Below, in pieces: positions 27,612 through 36,383 of a DNA stretch of 64,000 bases. The DNA is taken from contig CAVZMO010000014.1 of assembly GCA_963776195.1 (NCBI GenBank), forward strand, positions 1-64,000, read 5' to 3'. The stretch's first letter is position 1, and each line of letters opens with the position of its first letter. This DNA is from CAVZMO01 sp963776195. GTDB taxonomy: Bacteria; Nitrospirota; Thermodesulfovibrionia; Thermodesulfovibrionales; SM23-35. The translations under genes were made by a program, and so were the position numbers. The notes beneath the pieces were generated by a model, which was not told the DNA's origin, made no database searches, and saw only the letters and a list, made by a program, of their open reading frames with translations.

Positions 27612-28841
27612 CTAATACTTTCCCAAAATGATAGCTGTATTTTGGCCGTAAGGGTCAGAAGATATTACAAGTGCAGTATTTATGTGTTTTTGTCTTGAAA
27701 CATTTGGTACATAATCGAGATCACACTCAGGGTCTTTTTCTTTATAATTTACCGTTGGTGGGATGAAACCTTTGTTTATAGCTCCAATAGCTGCTACAAG
27801 CGATAAAGAACCGGAAGCAGAGAAAGATTCGCCTACCATGGATTTTATTGAACTCACAGGTATTTTTTGAGCATATCCCTTAAATGTGTCTTTTATTGCC
27901 ATTGTCTCCATCCTGTCGAGTCCTTTTGTTGAATTCGCGCAGGAAGATATATAGTCTATATCCTCCGGTATGAGGGGTGCATCGTCTAGTGCAATGGTTA
28001 TAGCATTTCGTAGACCTTTTCCTTCATGGTTGAAATTTCTGTCTGCTGACGGATCGAAGGCATTTCCGTAACCTGATACCTTCGCTATAATATTAGCACC
28101 CCTTCTTAAGGCATGTTCTTCATCTTCGAGAACCAGAACTGCAGCACCCTCGGAAAGGAGTGTCCCGTTTCTTCTTGCATCAAAGGGACAGCAGACAGGG
28201 TCTGTGCAGTCAGTCCCCGATAGACATCCAAGCTTATAAAAGCCGGTGAATGTCTCCTCGCATAATTCTTCAACACCGCCTGCAAGAACTACATCAGCTC
28301 TATTAAGTCTGATAAAGTCAGAAGCGTATGAAACCGCATCAAGGCTCGCACAGAAACCCGTTGAAATTGTTGTATTGAAGCCCTTAATTTTGAAACGAAT
28401 AGATACCTGACTCGCAGGAGAATTGATTACGGTATTGGGAAAATGTGACGGATTAACATACCTGGGACCATCGATAAGTCCCTCCCTGTCGAATTGGGAA
28501 ATACTGTGAAGGCTGCCGAATGTTGTTCCTATAGAGACTCCAATAGAATGGGTGTTTTCATCGGTAATCTGCAAATTGGCGTCATCGATGGCGAGTTTAG
28601 CGGCAGCGCTGATAAGCCTTGTGCTTCTGTCAAGGGTGCGAATGCCCTTTTTCCCAAGAAATTGAACAGGGTCAAAATCGCCTATCTCACCTGCGATGTG
28701 GACATTTAGAAGCGCGGTATCAAAGAGGCTTATTGTCTTGAATCCTGTTCTACCCTGGGACAGAGCTTCAAAATAATTCTCCCTGCCGATGCCTATTGGA
28801 GAAATTATTCCTATCCCCGTAATAACAATCTTTTTAGTCAT
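27612..28841 (-). CDS. Ketosynthase-like protein lacking the catalytic triad (chain-length-factor-like, KS-beta)
   Basis: 409 aa with a full thiolase fold (ITGIGIISPIG, IPVSSIKSMVG, ALVISSDPYGQNTAI). Aligned to KS-alpha, the nucleophile position is Phe163 (ISTGFCASLDA; a Cys sits one residue later), the first His is Cys301 (YISSCANSTKGLD) and the second His is Glu338 (SMVGESFSASG). All three catalytic residues are therefore replaced while the scaffold is kept. Type II polyketide chain-length factors have the same logic: an inactive KS that dimerises with an active one. Whether Cys164 can act is unknown. It is separated from the rest of the cluster by the DUF559 insertion. Confidence 0.83.
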   Translation of the reverse strand: MTKKIVITGIGIISPIGIGRENYFEALSQGRTGFKTISLFDTALLNVHIAGEIGDFDPVQFLGKKGIRTLDRSTRLISAAAKLAIDDANLQITDENTHSIGVSIGTTFGSLHSISQFDREGLIDGPRYVNPSHFPNTVINSPASQVSIRFKIKGFNTTISTGFCASLDAVSYASDFIRLNRADVVLAGGVEELCEETFTGFYKLGCLSGTDCTDPVCCPFDARRNGTLLSEGAAVLVLEDEEHALRRGANIIAKVSGYGNAFDPSADRNFNHEGKGLRNAITIALDDAPLIPEDIDYISSCANSTKGLDRMETMAIKDTFKGYAQKIPVSSIKSMVGESFSASGSLSLVAAIGAINKGFIPPTVNYKEKDPECDLDYVPNVSRQKHINTALVISSDPYGQNTAIILGKY

Positions 28842-28918
28842 TTATATTATTTATCTTATGCTAAACTTTAAGAAAATCTCAAATCTCTTCAATAATATAA
28901 CAAAAAATTGGATAAAAA

Positions 28919-29109
28919 AGTTTTTTTTAATCAAAAGAATTCATTGATGCTTTGCATCGTGGGTAATAGATCGGTCTTCACTATGTTGTCATTCCCGCTC
29001 TTGTCCCCGCTTATCGGGGCTCGGTCGGGAATCCGTTTTCGATACAGAAAGATTCAGGACGATCCGGAATAACAGTTTGATACCTTGCAGCTCTACAGGG
29101 GGTAGCTCA
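28919..29109 (+). mobile_element. Non-autonomous element with IS200/IS605 ends (PATE/MITE-like)
   Basis: About 190 bp with no gene. The left end TTTTAATCAAAAGAATTCAT plus hairpin GATGC-TTT-GCATC (28946-28958) and the right end GATACCTTGCAGCTCT...GGGGGTAGCTCATT match the ends of the IS at 7678-8228. The middle holds an unrelated palindrome (a TCATTCCCG...CGGGAATC pair enclosing CCCCGC-TTAT-CGGGG). The TnpA at 7731 could mobilise it in trans. The right end stops 8 nt before the stop codon of the PilZ-methyltransferase gene. Confidence 0.75.
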
Positions 29110-29116
29110 TTGGTTC

Positions 29117-30400
29117 TTACTTTTTTAATATCACATAAAAGACAATCACTCCTGATTCTTCACGACTCTCGGTTATAAAAGAAAATGGGATCCCGGCATC
29201 TGAGAAAATTTTTCTGAAGTCCTCTTCGGTGCGCTGCAGGAAGCCATCCCAGTCAACAAGCCAGTGATATTCCTGATGACGATATCTGGCAGCATCCTTG
29301 AAGGAAGTGATCAACAAGCCTCCGGGGTTGAGTAGCGTATAGAGCGCCGATAACATTTTTCCCAGGAAATTAGATTGTAAATAATCAAAAAATCCTACGC
29401 TATAGATGATATCCTGTCTTCCGAACTCGCTCATATTCAAATCATTGTCAAACATCCGGATTGCGTTGTATTTGCGAAGGATAACCTGATTTGATGAGAT
29501 GGGTGAGATGTCGGTATATGACAGGCGGTTCGCTGCAAAGGCAAGGGCATCATTGTCTAAATCAATACAGGTAAATTTCGCGCCTGATTTTTTGATGTCA
29601 GGCGCTAACTCGAAGACCTCACGACATGAACCACATGCAATATTCAGGACGGAAGGATTTTGTCTTTTGCTCAGTTCGTCTCTTAAGATATCCCTAAGTT
29701 CTATTATTCTGTTCTTGACACTCACGGCGACTTGGGCATTCAAAGTGCAAAGATCCAGATAATAACCAATACCATCGGATAAGGGGGTGTTTCTGTACAT
29801 GTTTTCGAGCATCTTATAGTCACCCTGATATCCCTGTGGCCACGTCCTCGCACGGTTAATGAAGTAGCTTTTCGATAAAATGGGATTTGTTTTTTCACGG
29901 AATCTAATTTGCGCATCCCGGATGATATCCTTATCGCTCACATTCCTTTCAAAGGATTGACAGGCAAACATCACATTATTGATAGCGGTTTCAGTTGCCT
30001 CCAAAAGTTCTTCGGGATTTTCCTCGGGGTTTAAGCATCTTTTCTCTATCTCCTCAAGTCGCCTATTGAAAGTTTCCGTTGCTTCTTCGAGATTCTTAAT
30101 ATGTGTTCTATCTAACTCAATACCAACTCTATACTCATTATCAAGCTGTGAGCACCATCTTACAAAACCTGCTTTGTCTTCTATCGAGCCATCAAACCAC
30201 AATATATGGCCCGGAGAAAGGGGGTGGTCCGTTTGAATGCATATACCTGTTTCGCTGATGTCAATAGACTTACCTGTTAAATTAAGTAACTTACGATCCT
30301 TGGACTCGAGAACGCTTACTGAATAATTGATGGTTCGTGAATAAGGTTTTCTTTCATACCTTCTCATATCATCAGGCCGGATGGTCGACAAGCTCTCCAT
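29117..30400 (-). CDS. PilZ domain fused to a SAM-dependent methyltransferase
   Basis: 427 aa from ATG 30400, which has GGGGAGGA 5 nt upstream. Residues about 5-105 form a PilZ domain with the c-di-GMP motifs RRYERKPYSR (RxxxR) and SIDISETGICI (DxSxxG). A helical linker leads to a conserved block ARTWPQGYQGDYKMLE and a class I methyltransferase with motif I LNIACGSCREVFEL and acidic loop TCIDLDNDALAFA. I infer a methyltransferase switched by c-di-GMP. The second half resembles proteins often annotated as 3-hydroxypalmitate methyl ester synthesis enzymes; I recall this from family annotation and hold it loosely. The substrate is unknown. Confidence 0.8.
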   Translation of the reverse strand: MESLSTIRPDDMRRYERKPYSRTINYSVSVLESKDRKLLNLTGKSIDISETGICIQTDHPLSPGHILWFDGSIEDKAGFVRWCSQLDNEYRVGIELDRTHIKNLEEATETFNRRLEEIEKRCLNPEENPEELLEATETAINNVMFACQSFERNVSDKDIIRDAQIRFREKTNPILSKSYFINRARTWPQGYQGDYKMLENMYRNTPLSDGIGYYLDLCTLNAQVAVSVKNRIIELRDILRDELSKRQNPSVLNIACGSCREVFELAPDIKKSGAKFTCIDLDNDALAFAANRLSYTDISPISSNQVILRKYNAIRMFDNDLNMSEFGRQDIIYSVGFFDYLQSNFLGKMLSALYTLLNPGGLLITSFKDAARYRHQEYHWLVDWDGFLQRTEEDFRKIFSDAGIPFSFITESREESGVIVFYVILKK

Positions 30401-30553
30401 AAAATCCTCCCCCAAACTGATTATTAAAATCCTTTTTGATTTCTAGTATACTCAAATATACTCAAAAAAGTTTCAGCGCCTCCACAGTTTCAGTGCCCAC
30501 ATGCCTTCCTTCATCCTTTCATTAGAGGATGCATTATAACATTTTGTGCGGCT

Positions 30554-31261
30554 CTATTTTATCTTCATTTTTGAAGATGTCCCACCGGTAGACGAATGCA
30601 ATCTTTTAAACAGTTTCTCAAGTTTATCTTTGTAGACCATCGAAAGCAGAATGAAAACGATCGCAATACCGAAAAGAAGAAAAAACCGGTAGTATTGATG
30701 GTGGCGAATATAATCGCCTCCGAGGGTCAGTAATACTGTACCCATGAACCTACCGACCGTGCTGATAACAAGGAATTCTTTTGTGGTCAGATGTCCTAAG
30801 CCGAGGATGTAGCAGAGATAATCCTTAGGGAATCCCGGAATCAGAAATAACAGAAAGACGAGGAACGCCCCTTTGTGATGAAGGAGATAATCGTACCTGC
30901 ACATCGTCGCTTTCTTGACAAATTTTTCTGCGAACGGCCTTCCGAAAGATCTCGACAGGCTGAAGGCGATCCACGAACCGGCGGTTAAGCCTATTGTGGA
31001 GAGTATAATGCCGAGGAATTTGCCGTAGAGAAATCCGCCCATTAAACCCGTAACCTCACCGGGAATCGGGGACACAATAACCTGGGAAGCCTGAAGGAAA
31101 ATGAAACCGATAAAGGATAGCGGGCCGAGAGAATTGAGGAACTGTTTCATCCTCTCTTTATCAAGGAAAAAAGAGATCAGTCCCGTTTTGTACAGGATCA
31201 GCGTCGATCCCGCGACGAGAAAAACGAGCAGAAATAGTTTGAGCCAGATTTTATTTTTCAA
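30554..31261 (-). CDS. TVP38/TMEM64 (VTT/DedA-like) membrane protein
   Basis: 235 aa with about six membrane segments. SQVIVSPIPGEVTGLMGGFLYG and the FLIPGFPKDYLCYILGL loop are the VTT re-entrant motifs. The family is linked to lipid scrambling and membrane homeostasis. It lies 19 bp downstream of the slipin gene, on the same strand. Confidence 0.85.
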   Translation of the reverse strand: MKNKIWLKLFLLVFLVAGSTLILYKTGLISFFLDKERMKQFLNSLGPLSFIGFIFLQASQVIVSPIPGEVTGLMGGFLYGKFLGIILSTIGLTAGSWIAFSLSRSFGRPFAEKFVKKATMCRYDYLLHHKGAFLVFLLFLIPGFPKDYLCYILGLGHLTTKEFLVISTVGRFMGTVLLTLGGDYIRHHQYYRFFLLFGIAIVFILLSMVYKDKLEKLFKRLHSSTGGTSSKMKIK

Positions 31262-31280
31262 TAGTTATGTGACATCAATC

Positions 31281-32054
31281 CTATTTTGTTGGATCATGTT
31301 TTTCAAGAAAAGGCTTGATCAGGTCTATCGGTACCGGGAAAATTATCGTTGAATTCTTTTCCGTAGCGATCTCCGTGAGGGTCTGGAGGAACCTGAGCTG
31401 CATCGCCGTTGGTGCTGTTGCAATAATAGTTGCGGCGTCTGCAAGCTTCTGTGATGCCTGAAACTCTCCTTCGGCGTGGATGACCTTTGCTCTTCTCTCC
31501 CGCTCGGCCTCGGCCTGTTTCGCTATCGCACGTAACATTTCCGGAGGAAGGTCGACGTTCTTGACCTCAACGGCAGTCACCTTTATTCCCCACGGCTCTG
31601 TCTGGAAGTCAATAACCTTCTGAAGTTCGGCATTCAACTCTTCCCTTTTTGACAGCAGGTCATCAAGCTGACTCTGACCGAGGATACTTCTCAGTGTTGT
31701 CTGTGCTATCTGTGAGGTGGCAAAGAAAAAATCTTCCACTTCGGTGATTGCCTTAATCGGTTCTATGACCCTGAAATACACAACCGCATTGACTTTTACG
31801 GTAATATTGTCTCTTGTTATGATGTCCTGGGACGGAACATCCATCGTAACAATTCGCAGGCTGACTTTCACAAGCTTGTCTATGACAGGCCAGATGATAA
31901 CAAGTCCGGGACCCTTCACAGGGATAATCCTTCCAAGCCTGAACACAACCCCTCTTTCATATTCCCTGAGTATTTTTATTGCACTCGAAAGGAAATACAG
32001 TATCAGGAATATCACTGCGAGAAAACCCATGAAAGATGGTGCGAATAGCGGCAT
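31281..32054 (-). CDS. Slipin (stomatin-like SPFH/Band 7 protein)
   Basis: 257 aa: an N-terminal membrane hairpin, then the SPFH domain (YERGVVFRLGRIIPVKGPGL, TVKVNAVVYFRV, TTLRSILGQSQLDDLLSKRE, WGIKVTAVEVKNVDLP) and a helical C-terminal oligomerisation tail. Slipins form membrane microdomain cages and pair with NfeD proteases, as here (downstream of NfeD by 148 bp). Confidence 0.92.
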   Translation of the reverse strand: MPLFAPSFMGFLAVIFLILYFLSSAIKILREYERGVVFRLGRIIPVKGPGLVIIWPVIDKLVKVSLRIVTMDVPSQDIITRDNITVKVNAVVYFRVIEPIKAITEVEDFFFATSQIAQTTLRSILGQSQLDDLLSKREELNAELQKVIDFQTEPWGIKVTAVEVKNVDLPPEMLRAIAKQAEAERERRAKVIHAEGEFQASQKLADAATIIATAPTAMQLRFLQTLTEIATEKNSTIIFPVPIDLIKPFLEKHDPTK

Positions 32055-32064
32055 AGTTACCTCC

Positions 32065-32186
32065 TTTTCTAATCAGAAGACTTTTTTTTATTGTTTACCC
32101 GAATATCCTCACCACGATATTTGAATTCCCCCTAACAAAGGGGGAATTGCTGAATTGTATTTCACAGTCTTTAAAGGATAGCTCAT
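32065..32186. other. NfeD/slipin gap with a palindrome and possible degenerate element ends
   Basis: The gap holds the hairpin TTCCCCCT-aacaa-AGGGGGAA (32127-32150). Its borders faintly recall the IS200-like ends: TTTTCTAATCAGAAGA at 32065 against TTTTTTAATCAAAAGA, and TAGCTCATT at 32180. The subterminal hairpins are not clearly conserved. Confidence 0.3.
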
Positions 32187-32202
32187 TTTGCTTTCTTTAC
32201 CT

Positions 32203-33486
32203 TCACCTTAAGCCTGAGACTGATTCAACTATGATACGTTCACCTTTTGATACGGGCTCTTCAGCAAAGGCTGACCAACGCTCACCATGAAGTAATACCG
32301 AGCCTCCGTCTTTCGTTACATCCGTTTCTGCAACACCCGGAGACCCTATAAGGCCTTCTGCACCGGTAACCGGTTTTCTCTTGTATGCCTTAAATGCGAG
32401 ACCGATGGTTACCGTAAAGAAAAGAGTGGTTATGAGGACAGCGGGGAAGATAACGTAAAATGAAAGTTTCATAAATGGAGACGGGGATTCGAAAAGCATC
32501 AAAGAACCGATAACCATAGCTATGACTCCGCCGATAGTAAGTATTCCATGGGACACGATCTTTATCTCGAGGAGGAAAAGGATTATAGCGAGTATGATCA
32601 AAAGCAGGCCGGCGTAATTTACGGGCAGGGTCTGGAAAGCATAAAATGCGAGGATGAGACAGATACCTCCTATGACGCCCGGGAAAAGAGCCCCTGGGTT
32701 GGTGAGTTCGAAGAAGAGGCCGTAAAAGCCGAGGAGCATGAGTATATAGGCGATATTCGGGTCAGAGATGAGACTGAGTATCTTTTGCCTGATACCGATC
32801 TCCTCCCGTATTAAAATGGCATTCTTTGTGTGTAAAACTTTCTCACCGTACGCCGTCCGGATTTTCATGCCATCGACATCGGAGAGGAGGGAATTCAAAT
32901 CCGTCGCTAAAAGATCTATCACATGCTCTTTCAGAGCTTCACTTTCGGTGGCCGATATGCTTTTCCTCACCGCATCCTCTGCCCACACCGCGTTTTTTCC
33001 CCGCTGATCGGCGAGGGTTTTAATATAAGCCGCCGCGTCATTGGTTGCCTTTTCAGCCATTGTCTTATCCATCTTTTCACCGATCCCGACAGGATGGGCA
33101 GCACCGATATTTGTGCCCGGCGCCATCGCTGCGACATGTGCCGCCAGGGTTATAAAGACGCCTGCAGAGGCCGCCCTGCTCCCGCCTGGTGAAACATACA
33201 CGATAACCGGCACGTCGCTTGCGATAATATCCTTAACAATACTTCTCATTGAGGTATCCAGTCCCCCGGGCGTATCCAGCTCTACAACAAGTGCCTCGAA
33301 CTTTTGCCCGTTGGCCATCCGGATACTCTTTTCGATGAATTCTGCCGAGACGGGATTGATGACACCGTTTACCTTTATGACCATGACTTCTCTCCTCGGT
33401 TCTTCCGGAAGAGAGGCAGAACACAAGATAAGAGTCAGAATGATGCATGATAAGGTCTTAATAAACATAAACTTTTTTTTGGACAA
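32203..33486 (-). CDS. NfeD-type membrane-bound serine protease (ClpP-class)
   Basis: 427 aa. After a signal sequence comes a ClpP-like domain: VELDTPGGLDTSMRSIV, catalytic Ser in SPGGSRAASAGVFITL, and Lys in the KTMAEKATNDAAAYI helix. Four membrane helices follow (about 240-350) and a C-terminal OB-fold NfeD domain (LIGSPGVAETDVTKDGG). These proteases cut stomatin-like partners; the slipin gene follows. TTG 33486 has GAGGT nearby; ATG 33468 is an alternative start. Confidence 0.9.
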   Translation of the reverse strand: MSKKKFMFIKTLSCIILTLILCSASLPEEPRREVMVIKVNGVINPVSAEFIEKSIRMANGQKFEALVVELDTPGGLDTSMRSIVKDIIASDVPVIVYVSPGGSRAASAGVFITLAAHVAAMAPGTNIGAAHPVGIGEKMDKTMAEKATNDAAAYIKTLADQRGKNAVWAEDAVRKSISATESEALKEHVIDLLATDLNSLLSDVDGMKIRTAYGEKVLHTKNAILIREEIGIRQKILSLISDPNIAYILMLLGFYGLFFELTNPGALFPGVIGGICLILAFYAFQTLPVNYAGLLLIILAIILFLLEIKIVSHGILTIGGVIAMVIGSLMLFESPSPFMKLSFYVIFPAVLITTLFFTVTIGLAFKAYKRKPVTGAEGLIGSPGVAETDVTKDGGSVLLHGERWSAFAEEPVSKGERIIVESVSGLR

Positions 33487-33568
33487 AAGACCTCATGGGT
33501 TTTTAAATAACAAATTATAGACGCTGGTACAATAAATTTTCAATGAAAAGGGAAGGAAGGCCGGAGCG

Positions 33569-34502
33569 CTAATCTTTCAGCAATTCTTGTATCGTATTCA
33601 AAACCGATTCACCGAGGGCCTGAAGATTATAGCCTCCTTCAAGGGTGAATACATAGGGGATGGTCGGAAGATAGGTTATTGTTGACCGCAAAAGAATCCC
33701 TCTCACAATGCTCCGCAGACCCTCATTCGTTACATTAAAGCCGGACAAGGGGTCTTTTAGGTGGATATCATAACCCGCCGATACGAGTATGATATCCGGA
33801 CGGAAGTTTTTGATCAGCCCCGGCAGGATATCGCGGTATGCATAGTAATAGTCCTTGTCTCCGGAGCCATACGGCATAGGGACGTTATACGTAAAGCCCT
33901 CTCCCTTGCCTTTGCCCCGCTCAGAATCTTTGCCTGTTCCCGGATAATGCGGATACTGGTGTGTGCTGAAATAAAAGACCGTATCTTCTTCCTCGAACAT
34001 ATGCTGGGTGCCGTTTCCGTGGTGGACATCGAAATCAATAATAAAGACCTTCTCATAACCGATCTTCTGGGCATAACGCGCGCCTACAGCGACATTATTG
34101 AATATGCAGAAACCCATCGCCCTGTCCGGTTCAGCATGATGGCCCGGCGGCCTGACCGCACAGAATGCTCTGTCTATATCGCCTTTGCGGCATCTGTCAA
34201 TTGCCTCGATAACGGCTCCGGCAGCGAACATTGCAGCCTCAAATGAGTTCCCGGAAATATAGGTATCGGGATCAAAAAAGCCTGTAAAGTTTTTGATCTC
34301 GTCGAAATATCCCTTTGTATGGACTCTCAGTATATCTTCTTCACCGGCGCGTATGGGTTTCACCTGGATGAGTTTGTTCCAGAGATCAGAGTTTTTCAGG
34401 GCATCTATTATTGCGAGAAGTCTTTGGGGCGATTCGGGATGTCCGACGGGCATTTCGTGTTTAAGGAATATGTCATCATATACAAAACCTACTTTTTTCA
34501 TT
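33569..34502 (-). CDS. Histone deacetylase/acetoin utilisation (AcuC)-like deacetylase
   Basis: 310 aa from ATG 34502 (MKKVGFVYDDIFLKHEMPVG). Zn and catalytic motifs of the class II-like arginase/deacetylase fold are present: AVRPPGHHAEPDRAMGFCIF, IDFDVHHGNGTQHMFEED, SAGYDIHLKDPLSG and TLEGGYNLQALG. Bacterial members deacetylate polyamines, acetoin-pathway proteins or acetyl-CoA synthetase. It starts 24 bp after fhs ends, and the real substrate is not evident. Confidence 0.88.
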
Positions 34503-34526
34503 TTAGATATTCGACACAATAAGTAA

Positions 34527-36290
34527 TTAAAACAGACCCTTAACCTTTCCAGATTCAACATCTACATCAACTCTTCTGAATGCCGGGTCTGATGCGGTAC
34601 CGGGCATTAATTTTATGGCGCCTGCCACCGGTACGACAAAACCAGCACCTTTATAGGAAAGAATATCACGTATGAAGAGTTTCCATCCTTTCGGCACACC
34701 TTTCAGATTAGGGTTGTCGGAAAGACTCAGATGTGTCTTTACCATGCATGTCCCGAGTTTGGAAATCTCAGGGTCTTCTTCCATCCGCTTCGCCTTTGCT
34801 AATGCCTCCGGCGAATATTCGACACCGTCGGCGCCGTAAACCTCCCCGGCGATCATTTCGATGCGCTGACGAAGCGGCGTAGAGAGTTCATAAAGGAACC
34901 TGAACTCGTTCGGCTCATTGCAGGCATCGACAACGGCATCAGCAAGCTCTAATGCGCCTTCTCCGCCATACTGCCAGTGTTTGGAAAGCGCAACCCTTGC
35001 ACCTGCCGACTCCGCAAGCCTTCTCACTGCATTGATTTCATTGTCCGTATCCGTGAAAAAGGCGTTGATACAGACGACCGGATTAATGCCGGCTTTCTTT
35101 ACGGTCTTAATGTGCTGGGCCAGATTTTCACATCCCTTTTCGACCCATTCGACATTTTCATTTTTATATTCCGGCGGCATAGGCTTTCCGGGCACAGGAA
35201 TCGGGGCGCCGCCATGGCATTTCAACGCCCTTATCGTCGAGACGATCACCGAGGCGTTCGGTTTTAAACCCGAGAATCTGCATTTAAGATTCCAGAATTT
35301 CTCGAAACCTATGTCAGCTCCAAACCCGGATTCGGTTATGTGGTAATCTCCGAGCTTCAGGCCGATCCTGTCAGCGATAATGGAGGACTGGCCAATAGCG
35401 ATATTCGCGAAGGGGCCGGCATGGACAAGGACAGGCTGTCCCTCGATCGTCTGCATGAGGTTCGGATTTAATGCCCCGACCATCCAGGCTGTCATTGCGC
35501 CTGCGACTTCAAGGTCTTCTGTTGTGACCGGGTTCCCTTTTTTATCACAGGCGACGACGATCCTTCCCATCCTTTCGCGCATATCTTTCAGGTCTTTTGA
35601 AACCGCAAGGATGGCCATTATCTCTGAAGATACCGCGATGGCAAAACCGGAAGTCATCATAAAGCCGTCACCTTTACCGCCGATGCCTATTATTATCTCC
35701 CTCAGTGACTGAGCGCAGAAATCCATGATCCATTTCATCTCGACATTCCGGGGGTCGATATTCAACCTCTTCAGTCTGCGTTTCGCAAGCTGCTCGTCCG
35801 TATAGTTGAACTCGTGCTGCATACGGGAGGTGAGGGCCACCATAGCGAGATTGTGGGCATTCATGATCGCGTTGATATCGCCGGTAAGTCCGAGCGAGAA
35901 TGGTGTAAGAGGGATGCACTGCGAGAGTCCTCCGCCCGCCGCAGAACCTTTGATATTCATCGTGGGCCCGCCTGAGGGCTGGCGTATAGCTGCGATGACA
36001 TTCTTCCCTCTCTTGCCGAGTCCCTGAGTGAGTCCCATGGTCGTGGTTGATTTGCCTTCACCGAGAGGTGTTGGTGTGATTGCAGTTACATTGATATACT
36101 TGCCGTCCGGTTTTTTGTTCAGGCGATTCAGGATGCTCTTAAAATCGAGCTTTGCTACATAATGACCGTGAGGAAGGAGTTCCTGTTTTTCCAAACCCAA
36201 CTCCTCACTTAATTGATAGACCGTCTTCATATGTGCCTCTGATGCTTCTGCAATCTCCCAATCTGCATGCTTCGTTGGATCAAGCGGCAT
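34527..36290 (-). CDS. fhs: Formate-tetrahydrofolate ligase
   Basis: 587 aa, slightly longer than the usual 555-560. P-loop ITPTPLGEGKSTTTMGLTQG, RQPSGGPTMNIKGSAAGGG and ESGFGADIGFEKFW are family signatures. It makes 10-formyl-THF from formate with ATP. It lies downstream of the formate dehydrogenase operon with one small gene between, which suggests that formate made from CO2 enters one-carbon metabolism here (Wood-Ljungdahl methyl branch or glycine route), or the reverse. Confidence 0.96.
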   Translation of the reverse strand: MPLDPTKHADWEIAEASEAHMKTVYQLSEELGLEKQELLPHGHYVAKLDFKSILNRLNKKPDGKYINVTAITPTPLGEGKSTTTMGLTQGLGKRGKNVIAAIRQPSGGPTMNIKGSAAGGGLSQCIPLTPFSLGLTGDINAIMNAHNLAMVALTSRMQHEFNYTDEQLAKRRLKRLNIDPRNVEMKWIMDFCAQSLREIIIGIGGKGDGFMMTSGFAIAVSSEIMAILAVSKDLKDMRERMGRIVVACDKKGNPVTTEDLEVAGAMTAWMVGALNPNLMQTIEGQPVLVHAGPFANIAIGQSSIIADRIGLKLGDYHITESGFGADIGFEKFWNLKCRFSGLKPNASVIVSTIRALKCHGGAPIPVPGKPMPPEYKNENVEWVEKGCENLAQHIKTVKKAGINPVVCINAFFTDTDNEINAVRRLAESAGARVALSKHWQYGGEGALELADAVVDACNEPNEFRFLYELSTPLRQRIEMIAGEVYGADGVEYSPEALAKAKRMEEDPEISKLGTCMVKTHLSLSDNPNLKGVPKGWKLFIRDILSYKGAGFVVPVAGAIKLMPGTASDPAFRRVDVDVESGKVKGLF

Positions 36291-36383
36291 TTTTAAAAAT
36301 CCTCCTCTCTTTAAATTTAAAGTAAGGTAAGCAGTAATCAGTGTGCAGAAATAGAATAGTTATGCTGCTTACCGGCGCTCAGG

